DNA from: Pseudanabaena sp. Chao 1811
GTDB lineage: Bacteria > Cyanobacteriota > Cyanobacteriia > Pseudanabaenales > Pseudanabaenaceae
Direction of reading: 5' to 3'
NCBI RefSeq assembly: GCF_027942295.1
Contig: NZ_CP101416.1
Coordinates: 1,488,001-1,552,000 of the forward strand
Length of the DNA stretch: 64,000 nt
This document shows positions 9,468 through 17,797 of this stretch, piece by piece. Each line of letters begins with the position of its first letter. The first letter of the stretch is position 1. The translations under genes were made by a program, and so were the position numbers. The notes below the pieces were generated by a model that was not told where the DNA came from, made no database searches, and worked only from the letters and a program-made list of their open reading frames with translations.

Positions 9468-9494
9468 AGAGAACCTCGCAAAGCGAGGTTCTCT
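9468..9494 (+). terminator. Hairpin between ccmM and ccmN
   Basis: A perfect 12-bp stem with loop AAA (arms 9468-9479 and 9483-9494) lies 8 bp after the ccmM stop. Only a weak T-run follows, so it may attenuate or stabilise the message rather than terminate fully. Its tip is CGC-AAA-GCG, a motif shared with other hairpins here. Confidence 0.55.
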
Positions 9495-9548
9495 ATTTAG
9501 AAAAGTAATTAGCGAGTAATTGTTGTCAAGAACTTAGCGAAGTCCTTG

Positions 9549-10457
9549 ATGAATTTAGAGAATTTAAAAATCATGCAATCGAACTACCTACCACCTTTAG
9601 AACCCATCGGAGATTTTCGCTCCTATGTTTGTGGGGATGTAGTGATCGATGAGACAGCAGCGATCGCATCTGGAGTATTAATCCAAGCAGATCAGGATGG
9701 CAAGATTACGATTGGTGCAGGTGTATGTATCGGTATGGGAGCCGTGCTGCACGCTCAAGGAGGACTATTAGAAATTGCTGCTGGTGCAAATCTGGGAGCA
9801 GGGGTTTTAGTATATGGCACTAGCAGAATTGGTGAAGGTGCTTGTATTGGTGCTTCTAGTTCCATTGTGCGGGCGGTAATTGCTAAGGGGGCAATCGTAC
9901 CTCCCTGTTCGTTAATTAGTGGGTTAGATCAAACTGCCGTGGAGAAAGAGGTAAGTCCTGCGATCGCCCAAGATTTAGAAACAAGTTTAGAAACAAATAA
10001 AATTCCTTCGCCCACAAATTATTCGTTTACCCATACCTACTCTGCTGCTCAGCCTTTAAAAAACAAATTTGTGTCAGCGAATTTTGCCCAGTCGCCTGTG
10101 TCTCTGGATCAATCTGACAGTCTTAATAGTGACAATATTATTGAGCGATCGACTACAGAAACCTATGTGCATACCAGTGTCACCGCTACACCTGAGAGTG
10201 TAATTGCCAACTCGGTCGAGCGTACAGTCACCGAAACTCAGGTGGAAATTCCCAATGAGCCTATTACTGAGCAGTCTGTGGAATCCACAGTAATTTCTGA
10301 AGATACTTCTGGGCAAGTGTCAAGTGATGAGTCAATTAGTCCAGAGCAGACGGGTTCTGATTTGACCACCATCAATGCCGCAAATTCGGCACAGGCTAAG
10401 GCATATGCTCAAGCCCAAATTAATCGATACATTAAACGCCTTTTTCCACAAAACTAA
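9549..10457 (+). CDS. ccmN: CcmN carboxysome adaptor protein
   Basis: CcmN links the CcmM-Rubisco core to the shell. The N-terminal half (about residues 20-135) is a hexapeptide-repeat beta-helix. A long acidic Ser/Thr/Glu-rich linker follows. The final 20 or so residues (AQAKAYAQAQINRYIKRLF) form an amphipathic helix that matches the encapsulation peptide binding CcmK2. The start is uncertain: ATG 9549 is used, but ATG 9573 (MQSNYLPPLEP) matches the usual family N-terminus as well, and neither has a strong ribosome site. It is on the same strand as ccmM after 88 bp and closes the carboxysome cluster, followed by a hairpin terminator. Confidence 0.92.
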   Translation: MNLENLKIMQSNYLPPLEPIGDFRSYVCGDVVIDETAAIASGVLIQADQDGKITIGAGVCIGMGAVLHAQGGLLEIAAGANLGAGVLVYGTSRIGEGACIGASSSIVRAVIAKGAIVPPCSLISGLDQTAVEKEVSPAIAQDLETSLETNKIPSPTNYSFTHTYSAAQPLKNKFVSANFAQSPVSLDQSDSLNSDNIIERSTTETYVHTSVTATPESVIANSVERTVTETQVEIPNEPITEQSVESTVISEDTSGQVSSDESISPEQTGSDLTTINAANSAQAKAYAQAQINRYIKRLFPQN

Positions 10458-10474
10458 ACTTTAATGTTATTTCG

Positions 10475-10516
10475 ATATAGCCATGTCGTGCAAAGCACGA
10501 CGTGGCTATATTTTTT
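10475..10516 (+). terminator. Terminator of the ccm cluster
   Basis: A 17-bp stem (arms 10475-10491 and 10495-10511, one G-T wobble) with loop AAA is followed by a run of T residues, 17 bp after the ccmN stop. It is a classical intrinsic terminator for the carboxysome transcript. The tip is GTGC-AAA-GCAC. Confidence 0.85.
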
Positions 10517-10518
10517 CG

Positions 10519-10655
10519 GGACAATTTGAAACGTACTTTGAGATAGGGTTTGCTACGCAAACCCTATCTCAAAGTACAAAAGTAAAAGCATTGTGTAGCA
10601 ATGCTTTTACTTTTGTACTTTGAAAATTTGTCAGCTTAACCCGAACTGACGTTAG
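10519..10655 (+). repeat. Structured dispersed repeat, copy 1
   Basis: This 137-bp element has two long perfect hairpins (21 bp around 10555; 23 bp around 10595) and the end sequence AACTGACGTTA. A related copy lies at 43793-43928 in the same orientation. The two copies share borders and layout while their stem sequences differ in compensating ways. The segment GTACTTT / AAAGTAC / GTACTTT occurs three times, so two pairings are mutually exclusive. Confidence 0.75.
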
Positions 10656-11050
10656 GTATCAAATGTCATCCAGTAAGGTCTGGGCAGACTGTCCTAGAAT
10701 CGATAAATTAAGATATATCTAATTTTGAGATTATCTTTGTTTTTGTCAGTTCGATTATCTATTTGTAATCATGCTTACAAGATCAGTGATAAAGATCACT
10801 CAAATTTGATACTTAAATTACATCCTTATTTAAATTTAGCGATTATTATCAGTATTACAAAAGCAATTTTTTTGTGATTGCGAGAATATTTACAGCTAAA
10901 TTGTGGTGAGTAATTGTCAGTAGAGTATTGATGCTTTGACAAAATTACCCAGTAATTTTTAGACACAGCTCGTATTAAGGCACAGGAAACAAAAAGACGT
11001 AAATTTAGTCATTATTGGCGTTGGGACAACGTTGTTGGAGGGATATGAAG
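10656..11050. other. Intergenic region, no gene seen
   Basis: About 395 bp of AT-rich DNA lies between the structured repeat and a small exported protein gene. No ORF with protein-like composition, RNA gene or clear hairpin was recognised. It presumably contains the promoter of the following small gene. Confidence 0.4.
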
Positions 11051-11230
11051 ATGAATAGCACTTTTAGCCTTAAATCTAGTATTGCCTTGCTAGTTCTGGG
11101 TGCTGCGATGATGGCATCTCCCAAGCAACCAGCACAATCAACATCAGATGCACTCATTTCTTACCAACCAGAGATCGCCGCTTCTGCGGTGGGGGCGATT
11201 GCTAATGCTATGCAGTATGAATTTGCTTAG
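11051..11230 (+). CDS. Small exported protein, unknown
   Basis: This is a 59-residue protein from the ATG at 11051. GGAGG at about 11037-11041 gives a good spacing to this ATG; ATG 11045 is only 3 nt away from it and is too close. Residues 1-25 look like a signal peptide: a basic Lys, then a hydrophobic core SIALLVLGAAMMAS. The mature part is about 34 residues, weakly acidic, rich in Ala, Ser and Gln. I do not recognise a family. A strong hairpin terminator follows, so it is probably a monocistronic message. It could be a small periplasmic peptide; no function is proposed. Confidence 0.5.
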   Translation: MNSTFSLKSSIALLVLGAAMMASPKQPAQSTSDALISYQPEIAASAVGAIANAMQYEFA

Positions 11231-11242
11231 TATTTATAAATT

Positions 11243-11281
11243 CAAAAATAAAGGCGGCGCGATGCGCCGCCTTTATTTTTG
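11243..11281 (+). terminator. Terminator after the small exported protein gene
   Basis: A perfect 18-bp stem with loop GAT (arms 11243-11260 and 11264-11281) has a T-rich 3' arm. It sits 13 bp after the preceding stop and before the RNase II/R gene. Confidence 0.8.
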
Positions 11282-11346
11282 AAAACTAAGTTTAAAAAGG
11301 TAGAATACTAAAGAAAATTTTTGGCTTTGGTGGACAAGGGGCTATT

Positions 11347-13428
11347 TTGGAAAAAGGTACGCTAGTCGAAGTGAAATTGCATGGCGATCGCCGCCTTGTC
11401 GTGATTGATCGTCCTGAAGGCAAAAAGCACTTTCAAGCGATCGATGAAAATGGCAATACCCACACGATCCACCCCCGCGAGATTAATTACATTATTAAGG
11501 CTAGTGGTGAAAGCTCTAGCTTTACTTATACACAAATCCCCTCGTTTTTAAAAAAAGTCGAAAATTTTCTCGATCCCTCTAGCCTCGAAGTTGCTTGGGA
11601 AATTTTGATCGAAGACAATCAACCCACTAACCCTAGCGATCTTGCCAATCTCCTATTTTCAGAAGTTTCTGCGGTTACGTCCTACGCTTCCTATTGCCTA
11701 TTAAGTAGTGACAAAATTTATTTCAAACAAAAGGGCGATCTCTACGAACCCCGCTCAACTTCTCAAGTCTCAGAACTAAAACATCAAGCGGAAGCCGCTG
11801 CCCAACGCGCTAAATTAATTGAGGAATTTCAGAATAAGCTAACGACGAAGCTATCGGGTGGTGAAGTCGAATGGACTACGAGCGATCGCAGTCGGTTAGA
11901 TTGTTTAGAACGTTACGCCCTTAATGGTGATGAAGCCTCAGATAAAGCCGCCGCCCAAGAGTTACTGAGCTTTGCTAAACGTCCTAAAAATGAACAGGCC
12001 GCATTTCAAATGTTGGTTGACCTTGGCATTTGGAGCGAACATGAAAATCTGAATTTGCTGCGTAGCCAGATTCCAATTCGCTTTGCTAATGAATTGATTG
12101 TCGCCGCACAGGAATGTTTTACTGCGCCCATTCCTGACCATATGGGAGACCTGCGCCGCGATCTCACCCATCTGCATGTCTATACGATTGATGATATTAG
12201 CACCACCGAAATCGATGATGGTTTGAGTATCGAGACCCTAGCAGATGGTCGCAAGCGGATTTGGATTCACATTGCTGATCCCACACGCTGGCTTGATCCT
12301 GACAGTCCCTTAGATCGGGATGCGCGTAAGCGTGGCACAAGTGTCTACTTGCCCACAGGTGTGATCCCGATGTTCCCCATTGAACTAGCGGCAGGTCCCA
12401 TGAGTTTGATCGAGAATAAGGTCTGTCATGCGGTTTCTTTTGCGGTCGATCTGGATGAGGTGGGTGCAGTTGCTCATTACGAAATTGTGACAAGTTTGGT
12501 GAAGCCGAACTATCGCCTCACCTATGAAGATGTCGAAGAAATGCTACAACTCGGCGTAGAGGATGATCTCGATCGCCTTGCCGACTTTGCCCGCCTTCGC
12601 AAAAAATGGCGCGTTGATCAGGGTGCGATCGAAATTCATTTACCTGATACCAGCGTCAAGGTTGACTCGAAAAATGGCGATCGCCTGACCTTAGAACTGA
12701 TGGAGGACACCTTCTCTCGGCAACTGGTCGCCGAAATGATGATCCTTGCTGGTGAAGTCGCTGCTAAGTTTGCACAAACAAATAACATTCCTATTCCCTA
12801 TCGCTATCAAGAACAACCAGAATTACCACCCCTCGATACCTTGATGCAGTTGCCATCAGGCCCCGTGCGCGAATTTGCGATCTGTCGCTGTATGACTAAA
12901 GGCTCATTAGGGCTATATGCTTCGCGCCATGCAGGTTTGGGACTTGATGCCTATGCACAGGTGACATCCCCAATTCGTCGCTATAGCGATTTATTAGCCC
13001 ATTGGCAAATCAAGGCTTTCTTGCGTGGTGAGCCTCTGCCCTTTACTGCGGAAATGCTGACGGCAATTTTACAGGCGATCGATCCTGCGATTTGGGATGC
13101 CAATCAGGTTGAGCGGCAATCGGTTAAATATTGGAGCTTAGAATATCTGCGTCGCAATAAGGATGTGGTGTGGGAAGCGTTGATGCTGGATTGGTTGCGC
13201 GAAAATGAAAAGCTGGCTCTAGTCTTGATCGAAGATTTGGGCTTGAAGTTACCAATGCGAATTAATCGCCAGATCCAAGTGGGCGATAATTTGCGAATTA
13301 AAACAGGTGAGGTTGATCCCCGTAAGGACATTATTTATTTCCAAGAAGTGCAGCAGTCTACCTCTCCCCTAGAAATGGAGATGGAAAGAAATAGCGATCG
13401 GATCGAATCAGAGTATGCCACTCTTTGA
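11347..13428 (+). CDS. RNase II/R family exoribonuclease
   Basis: This 693-residue 3'-to-5' exoribonuclease has an RNB catalytic domain. The block HVYTIDDISTTEIDDGLSI holds the conserved aspartates that bind catalytic metal, and TSPIRRYSDLLAHWQIK is the second RNB signature. An N-terminal OB-like region and a short C-terminal S1-like segment flank the domain. The protein is shorter than E. coli RNase R and fits the cyanobacterial or plastid RNR-type enzyme. The start is a TTG at 11347 with AAGGGG 5 nt upstream; no nearer ATG preserves the N-terminal region. The last 14 bp overlap the start of the next gene, suggesting translational coupling. Confidence 0.9.
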   Translation: MEKGTLVEVKLHGDRRLVVIDRPEGKKHFQAIDENGNTHTIHPREINYIIKASGESSSFTYTQIPSFLKKVENFLDPSSLEVAWEILIEDNQPTNPSDLANLLFSEVSAVTSYASYCLLSSDKIYFKQKGDLYEPRSTSQVSELKHQAEAAAQRAKLIEEFQNKLTTKLSGGEVEWTTSDRSRLDCLERYALNGDEASDKAAAQELLSFAKRPKNEQAAFQMLVDLGIWSEHENLNLLRSQIPIRFANELIVAAQECFTAPIPDHMGDLRRDLTHLHVYTIDDISTTEIDDGLSIETLADGRKRIWIHIADPTRWLDPDSPLDRDARKRGTSVYLPTGVIPMFPIELAAGPMSLIENKVCHAVSFAVDLDEVGAVAHYEIVTSLVKPNYRLTYEDVEEMLQLGVEDDLDRLADFARLRKKWRVDQGAIEIHLPDTSVKVDSKNGDRLTLELMEDTFSRQLVAEMMILAGEVAAKFAQTNNIPIPYRYQEQPELPPLDTLMQLPSGPVREFAICRCMTKGSLGLYASRHAGLGLDAYAQVTSPIRRYSDLLAHWQIKAFLRGEPLPFTAEMLTAILQAIDPAIWDANQVERQSVKYWSLEYLRRNKDVVWEALMLDWLRENEKLALVLIEDLGLKLPMRINRQIQVGDNLRIKTGEVDPRKDIIYFQEVQQSTSPLEMEMERNSDRIESEYATL

Positions 13429-13729
13429 ATTTACCTTAAAGTTTAGTCTCCCAAATTTTCAAATTGATCCTAATGCCTATATTGAGAAACTATATGAAAA
13501 TGGCTGTGACGATGCCTTAATTGGTATTGGAACTAAGGGATATATTGCTCTTGATTTTATCCGTGAGGCATCATCAGCTTATGAGGCAATTTACAGTGCT
13601 ATTACTAATGTAAAAGCTGTGTTGCCCAAATCAAGGTTAATTGAAGCAAGTCCAGAATTACAGATAAACTCTTTCTTAATTTATACTGCTGACATAAAAA
13701 TGAACGCTCTTTTCATTTGGGTAGAATAA
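13415..13729 (+). CDS. Conserved hypothetical, apparently missing its C-terminal HTH
   Basis: The first 80 or so residues (FEFTLKFSL...LYENGCDDALIG...ALDFIREASSAYEAIYSAI) match a small bacterial family. In my recollection its members continue into a short helix-turn-helix DNA-binding segment after the ASP block. Here the sequence after ASPELQ loses that region and ends in an unrelated tail of about 24 residues, so the gene may be truncated or decayed. It overlaps the RNase gene by 14 bp and the next frame's upstream extension. A degraded second copy of its first part is found at 15391-15470, on the other side of the cyclase gene. Confidence 0.5.
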   Translation: MPLFEFTLKFSLPNFQIDPNAYIEKLYENGCDDALIGIGTKGYIALDFIREASSAYEAIYSAITNVKAVLPKSRLIEASPELQINSFLIYTADIKMNALFIWVE

Positions 13730-13758
13730 TTGCAGTTAAAATTTTAGGGCTTAGTAAC

Positions 13759-15294
13759 ATGCACCCTCCTAACCCACTACCAATATTGAATCTCCAGCAG
13801 TTAGACTTGGAGACTACCTTAGAGTTTGTCCAAAGAATTCTTCAATCCTCACCTGGCATTTTTGCAACTACAGGTCAATCTGGCACAGGTAAACTAACAA
13901 CTTTATTGGCAATTGTAAATGAGTTTACTAGGTCAGGATCACCAGTCAAACTTTTTACAGAAGATCTAAATTTCCCTTTTGTACTTCCAGAGAACTGGTC
14001 GATTCAGGTTGTTATACCAAAAGAAACTGCTTGGACTGAGGCAATAGAAAATTCAATTCTAGATTCGTCTATACCTTTTGTGATTGATATATTGAACTTG
14101 AACAATTACAAATCAGTCTTTCTTGCCGCTCAACAAAAACGATGGATTTTTACTTGTATTGATACGCCTTATATAGGGATTGATGTTGTCTACAATTTTC
14201 GAGATTGGATAGGAATTAATTATTCGGAAATTCTTCAGCAATTTTCTTGCGTTTGGTCGCAGACACTCTTGCCTCTCTTATGTATAAATTGCGCTCAACC
14301 AGTTCAAGTTGGGGTTGAAGCAATGAAGTTGTTAGATCCTAATACCCATCAAGCAGAAGAACTATGGAAAGAAGTTGGTTGTGAAATTTGTGAACAGCGT
14401 GGCACCAAAAAACGTGGTGCTGTTTACGAAATCTTGCAAATCGATGATGAGACAAGACCGATTTTGCAGGATTATTTAGAAAACAACATTATTACGCCGT
14501 TACCAAGTACTAAACATCAGACAATTCAAGACTTTGCTCGTAGCCTTTTGAGATCTGGAAAGGTTGGGATTGAGACATATAAGAAATTTATCACCCAAAA
14601 TCCTATGTTGCGTGTTCAACATCTACTCGAACATGAAAAGTATCGCTCAGCCCAGATGCAAGATATGTTCAGTCGCTTTGTTACTCGACAGGTGGTGGAT
14701 CGGATTTTACACAGCTCAGATTTTGCCGAGATCGTTGCAGGTGAAAGACGTAAAGTAACTTGTGTGTTCTGTGACGTTCGTAACTTTACATCCTATGCCG
14801 AAACTGCCTCTCCAGATGATATTTTTGCTCTCCTTAACAGTTATTTTCAAGACATTATTGAGATTGTCTTCCACTATGAAGGCACAATTGATAAGTTTAT
14901 CGGTGACTCAATTATGTTGGTGTTCGGTGCCCCCACTGAGCAACTTGATCAGGAAATAAGAGCAGTGCGCTGTGCGATCGCCATCCAACACAAGGTAGCG
15001 GAAATCAACAAAAAAAGAACTAATAAAGATGTTATTAATCTTGGAATTGGTATTAATACAGGAGAAGTGATAGCTGGCTGTTTAGGCAGCGAACGCCGTA
15101 TGGATTATACAGTTCTTGGTGATGTAGTAAATGTTGCTGCACGTCTTGAGAGTAGAGCTAGTGCTAGACAGATTTTAATCAGTGCTGAGACTTTCATGGC
15201 TATTCAAGACAAAATACCTTGTCACTCCGTTGGTGATCTAGTATTAAAGGGAAAATCTGAGAGACTATCAGCTTTTGAAGTAGTTTATGAATGA
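13759..15294 (+). CDS. Fusion of a GspE/PilB-like ATPase domain with a class III adenylate cyclase
   Basis: The N-terminal half (residues about 10-260) resembles the C-terminal domain of type II/IV secretion ATPases. It has a Walker A-like TTGQSGTGKLTT (Lys45 followed by Leu, not Thr/Ser) and the tetracysteine zinc motif of GspE (CINC near 174-177, CEIC near 207-210) followed by KKRGAVYEIL. The Asp-box and His-box regions are poorly conserved, so it may be inactive. A helical linker ending FSRFVTRQVVDRIL leads to a class III nucleotide cyclase domain (about 330-480) with metal Asp in VFCDVRNF and GDSIMLVFG. Substrate Lys is in DKFIGD, and DYTVLGDVVNVAARLES completes the catalytic set. The Thr in DYTVLGD indicates subclass IIIb. 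The start was chosen at ATG 13759; a TTG at 13717 is in frame. Confidence 0.85.
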   Translation: MHPPNPLPILNLQQLDLETTLEFVQRILQSSPGIFATTGQSGTGKLTTLLAIVNEFTRSGSPVKLFTEDLNFPFVLPENWSIQVVIPKETAWTEAIENSILDSSIPFVIDILNLNNYKSVFLAAQQKRWIFTCIDTPYIGIDVVYNFRDWIGINYSEILQQFSCVWSQTLLPLLCINCAQPVQVGVEAMKLLDPNTHQAEELWKEVGCEICEQRGTKKRGAVYEILQIDDETRPILQDYLENNIITPLPSTKHQTIQDFARSLLRSGKVGIETYKKFITQNPMLRVQHLLEHEKYRSAQMQDMFSRFVTRQVVDRILHSSDFAEIVAGERRKVTCVFCDVRNFTSYAETASPDDIFALLNSYFQDIIEIVFHYEGTIDKFIGDSIMLVFGAPTEQLDQEIRAVRCAIAIQHKVAEINKKRTNKDVINLGIGINTGEVIAGCLGSERRMDYTVLGDVVNVAARLESRASARQILISAETFMAIQDKIPCHSVGDLVLKGKSERLSAFEVVYE

Positions 15295-15390
15295 GGAGAA
15301 TTGTATATGAATAATGTGAATTGTATTACTGCAATAGCAAGGTAGCCCAACATATTGCAAATTTTAAATTGCACGTTTTAAAACTGTAAA

Positions 15391-15470
15391 TCTGAGTATG
15401 CCACTTTTTAAATTTCAAGGCTAGCTGCTCTAAGAAGCCTTAGAAATGGCTGTACAACAGCATTGATCCA
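15391..15470 (+). pseudogene. Decayed partial copy of the 13415-13729 gene
   Basis: The string TCTGAGTATGCCACTTTTTA matches TCAGAGTATGCCACTCTTTG at 13407-13426, which spans the RNase gene end and the next gene's start. Thirty-odd bases further on, AATGGCTGT...GCATTGATC matches the NGC..ALI codons of that gene. Stops interrupt every frame, and a segment between the two matches is deleted. Confidence 0.5.
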
Positions 15471-15556
15471 AAACTCATTTTTTTGTAAAGCTTTTTCGCA
15501 AAATTGCAATATACTAGATAGGCTGTCAAGTTTTCAACAGTAACAAGGAAGGAGCT

Positions 15557-16165
15557 ATGTCCCGTTATAGAGGTCCGCGCCTCAGAATCGTCAGAAGACT
15601 CGGAGAGCTTCCCGGTCTAAGTCGCAAACAACCTAAGCACGCATATCCACCTGGACAACATGGTCAAGATCGCAAAAAGCGTTCTGAGTATGCAGTGCGT
15701 CTCGAAGAAAAACAAAAATTACGTTTTAACTACGGTCTAACCGAAACTCAACTACTCCGCTATGTGCGTCGTGCTAGAAGAGTTAAGGGTTCTACAGGAC
15801 TTGTATTGTTGCAATTGCTAGAAATGCGTTTAGACAATACCGTTTTTCGTTTGGGTTTAGCACCAACGATTCCTGCGGCACGTCAGCTAGTAAATCATGG
15901 ACATATCACCATCAATGGCAAGAGTGTCACCATTCCTAGCTATGGTGTTCGCCCTGGTGAAGTAATTAGCGTCAAAGACAACGAAAAATCGAAAAAGATC
16001 GTCGAGCGTAACCTCGAATTCCCCGGTCTATCTAACATTCCTAGCCATTTAGAATTTGACAAAACAAAAATGACTGGTAAGGTCAATGGCGTTGTTGAAC
16101 GTGAATGGGTGGCATTGCAAGTGAACGAACTGCTGGTTATTGAGTACTACTCACGCCAAGCTTAA
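15557..16165 (+). CDS. rpsD: 30S ribosomal protein S4
   Basis: S4 is 202 residues long and nucleates 16S rRNA folding in the 30S subunit. The N-terminus [20 protein letters not shown], the [17 protein letters not shown] block and the S4 RNA-binding fold ([17 protein letters not shown]) are all intact. A strong Shine-Dalgarno (AAGGAAGGAG) precedes the ATG. As in other cyanobacteria the gene stands alone rather than in the alpha operon. No leader structure of the E. coli type was recognised. Confidence 0.97.
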   Translation: MSRYRGPRLRIVRRLGELPGLSRKQPKHAYPPGQHGQDRKKRSEYAVRLEEKQKLRFNYGLTETQLLRYVRRARRVKGSTGLVLLQLLEMRLDNTVFRLGLAPTIPAARQLVNHGHITINGKSVTIPSYGVRPGEVISVKDNEKSKKIVERNLEFPGLSNIPSHLEFDKTKMTGKVNGVVEREWVALQVNELLVIEYYSRQA

Positions 16166-16271
16166 GGTTAAAGCAATCAGCTACGGGCTTTGTTGTATCT
16201 TAGATAAATTGCTTGTAGCTGAAAGCCTTGCCATTGGGTAAACTCTATTAGGTTCAACTTCACTGCGAATT

Positions 16272-16859
16272 ATGCAGTTAAATATTTCTGCTCCTGCAAA
16301 CCTCGATTTACACGTTCCTAAAGACTTTGTTAGGGGTTGTCCCCGCAGTGTCCGTATGGATATTGATCATCTGCTTCTAGCGATCGAGGCGCTGGATTTA
16401 GAAGCAGTAGAAGTCATGCTCGTCTTAATTGAGCAGTTAGGTTTACAAAAGACGATTCCTAGTCGTGTTGCTTTTTGGCGGCTGCGTAATACCAATCCAT
16501 TGCGACGCAACTATCAGCGTGCAAGTCTTAGCTGGGATGAGCTAAAGGCTCTAGTAAAGATTGTCTGTACTTTGACTAAGCAGCTAGATACAGGTTTGCG
16601 CTTTTTGATTAGTACGCAGCAACAAATTAGTGAAGGCAAAATTGAGGCATTAGGGTTGCAGCAAAACCAAGCTTATTTAGAGACCTATATCGATCGCTTC
16701 AAGTCGTTATATATCGGTCGGATGCGATCGCCTTCGCCCCTAAATAATGAAGAAATCCGCGAATTAGCCCTACAACTACTAACGCGACTGTTGCTATGTA
16801 GTGGTGTCGCGGGTGAATATCGCCTATGGCATAGTCTGTTTGATGGAGCGATCGCCTAA
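16272..16859 (+). CDS. DUF3038 family protein
   Basis: This 195-residue, mostly alpha-helical protein belongs to a cyanobacteria-restricted family that I recognise as DUF3038. Markers are LLLAIEALDLEAVE, SRVAFWRLRNTNP and the C-terminal LALQLLTRLLLCSGVAGEYRLW. Its stop overlaps the start of the DUF4335 gene (TAATG), the usual pairing of these two families in cyanobacteria, so the products probably act together. No catalytic motif, signal peptide or membrane segment is visible. Function is unknown. Confidence 0.7.
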   Translation: MQLNISAPANLDLHVPKDFVRGCPRSVRMDIDHLLLAIEALDLEAVEVMLVLIEQLGLQKTIPSRVAFWRLRNTNPLRRNYQRASLSWDELKALVKIVCTLTKQLDTGLRFLISTQQQISEGKIEALGLQQNQAYLETYIDRFKSLYIGRMRSPSPLNNEEIRELALQLLTRLLLCSGVAGEYRLWHSLFDGAIA

Positions 16860-17650
16860 TGATTCAACGCAGCTATAGTTTGCCAAGTTGTACTTTACTG
16901 ATTGATGGCATTAGCACCTCTGGGGATACTCTATCCATCCTGAGCGGGTTTAGTTGTCGCTTTAGTCATCAGTCTGAAGCCATCGAAGGTGGTCTCGATC
17001 TTCTCAAAGCCTTAGTTAAAGTTGTGGGAGCCTATGCCCAAGCTTTAAAAAGCAATACTCCCTTGACAATTCCTGAAGGGCAGGTACGTCTGGAACCAGA
17101 AGGAAAGCATCTGCATTTGCTATCGATTACTGCCAATGAAGCTAATGCTAATACCACCCAGAAAATTGAAATTAAACTAAATACGATTCAGCTTTTTGAC
17201 TTGATGGAGAGTTTGGATCGTCTGTGTTGCGATCCGACAACTTTGCCAGATTTGCGCTTAGTGACTCAGATCTCCGACTATCGAGGGCAGGCTCAGTTAA
17301 ATAGTCAAGCCGTACCCGCGATCGCTGGGGTGATCAGTTTAGCGATCGCGGCAACGGTTCTGTACTTTGTCCCCACACCAAAGCCAGAAACCAAGCCCGC
17401 GCAACCTGTACCCACCCAAACTAACCCCTTGCCGAAGGTGTCAACACCACCAAAACCTTCCGCCAGTCCTGAAAGTACATCAACTCCTAGCAGTTCGACA
17501 AGTCCTGAGAGTTCTCCAACTCCCACAAGCTCAGCAAGCCCTGAGAGTTCTCCAACTCCTAGCAGCTCAGCGAGTCCTGAAAGCTCCCCAACGCCTACTA
17601 GTTCGGCAAGTCCTACTAGTTCATCAAGTCCTAGCTTTAGAAACAATTAA
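16859..17650 (+). CDS. DUF4335 family protein with a membrane anchor and Ser/Pro-repeat tail
   Basis: Residues about 1-130 match the DUF4335 family (RSYSLPSCTLLIDGIS and GFSCRFSHQSEAIEGGLDLL). A single membrane segment (about 147-163, AIAGVISLAIAATVLYFV) follows. The tail of about 95 residues is almost only Pro, Ser and Thr, built from repeats of the type SPESSPTPTSSA. The DNA shows matching tandem repeats of about 33 bp that can expand or contract. The topology implies a cytoplasmic domain and an external flexible tail, or the reverse. It is translationally coupled to the DUF3038 gene. Function is unknown. Confidence 0.68.
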   Translation: MIQRSYSLPSCTLLIDGISTSGDTLSILSGFSCRFSHQSEAIEGGLDLLKALVKVVGAYAQALKSNTPLTIPEGQVRLEPEGKHLHLLSITANEANANTTQKIEIKLNTIQLFDLMESLDRLCCDPTTLPDLRLVTQISDYRGQAQLNSQAVPAIAGVISLAIAATVLYFVPTPKPETKPAQPVPTQTNPLPKVSTPPKPSASPESTSTPSSSTSPESSPTPTSSASPESSPTPSSSASPESSPTPTSSASPTSSSSPSFRNN

Positions 17651-17682
17651 AAAAAGAGATGTGCTTAGCGCATCTCTTTTTT
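17651..17682 (+). terminator. Terminator after the DUF4335 gene
   Basis: An 11-bp stem (AAAAAGAGATG / CATCTCTTTTT) with a 9-nt loop is followed by T residues directly after the stop codon. Imperfect direct repeats of CTAAAAG follow at 17757-17785 and are of unknown meaning. Confidence 0.8.
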
Positions 17683-17797
17683 ATCTTGACGGGACGAGCG
17701 CAAAAAAATGACAATGTTCTTAATCGATTTAATCCAAATCACCCAAACTACCATAAGCTAAAAGCTAAAAGCTAAGAGCTAAAAGCCTCATAAAACT

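Noticed and set aside
17757-17785. CTAAAAG repeats as an operator upstream of aspA
   Set aside because: Simple low-complexity repeats; no spacing or symmetry typical of a binding site.
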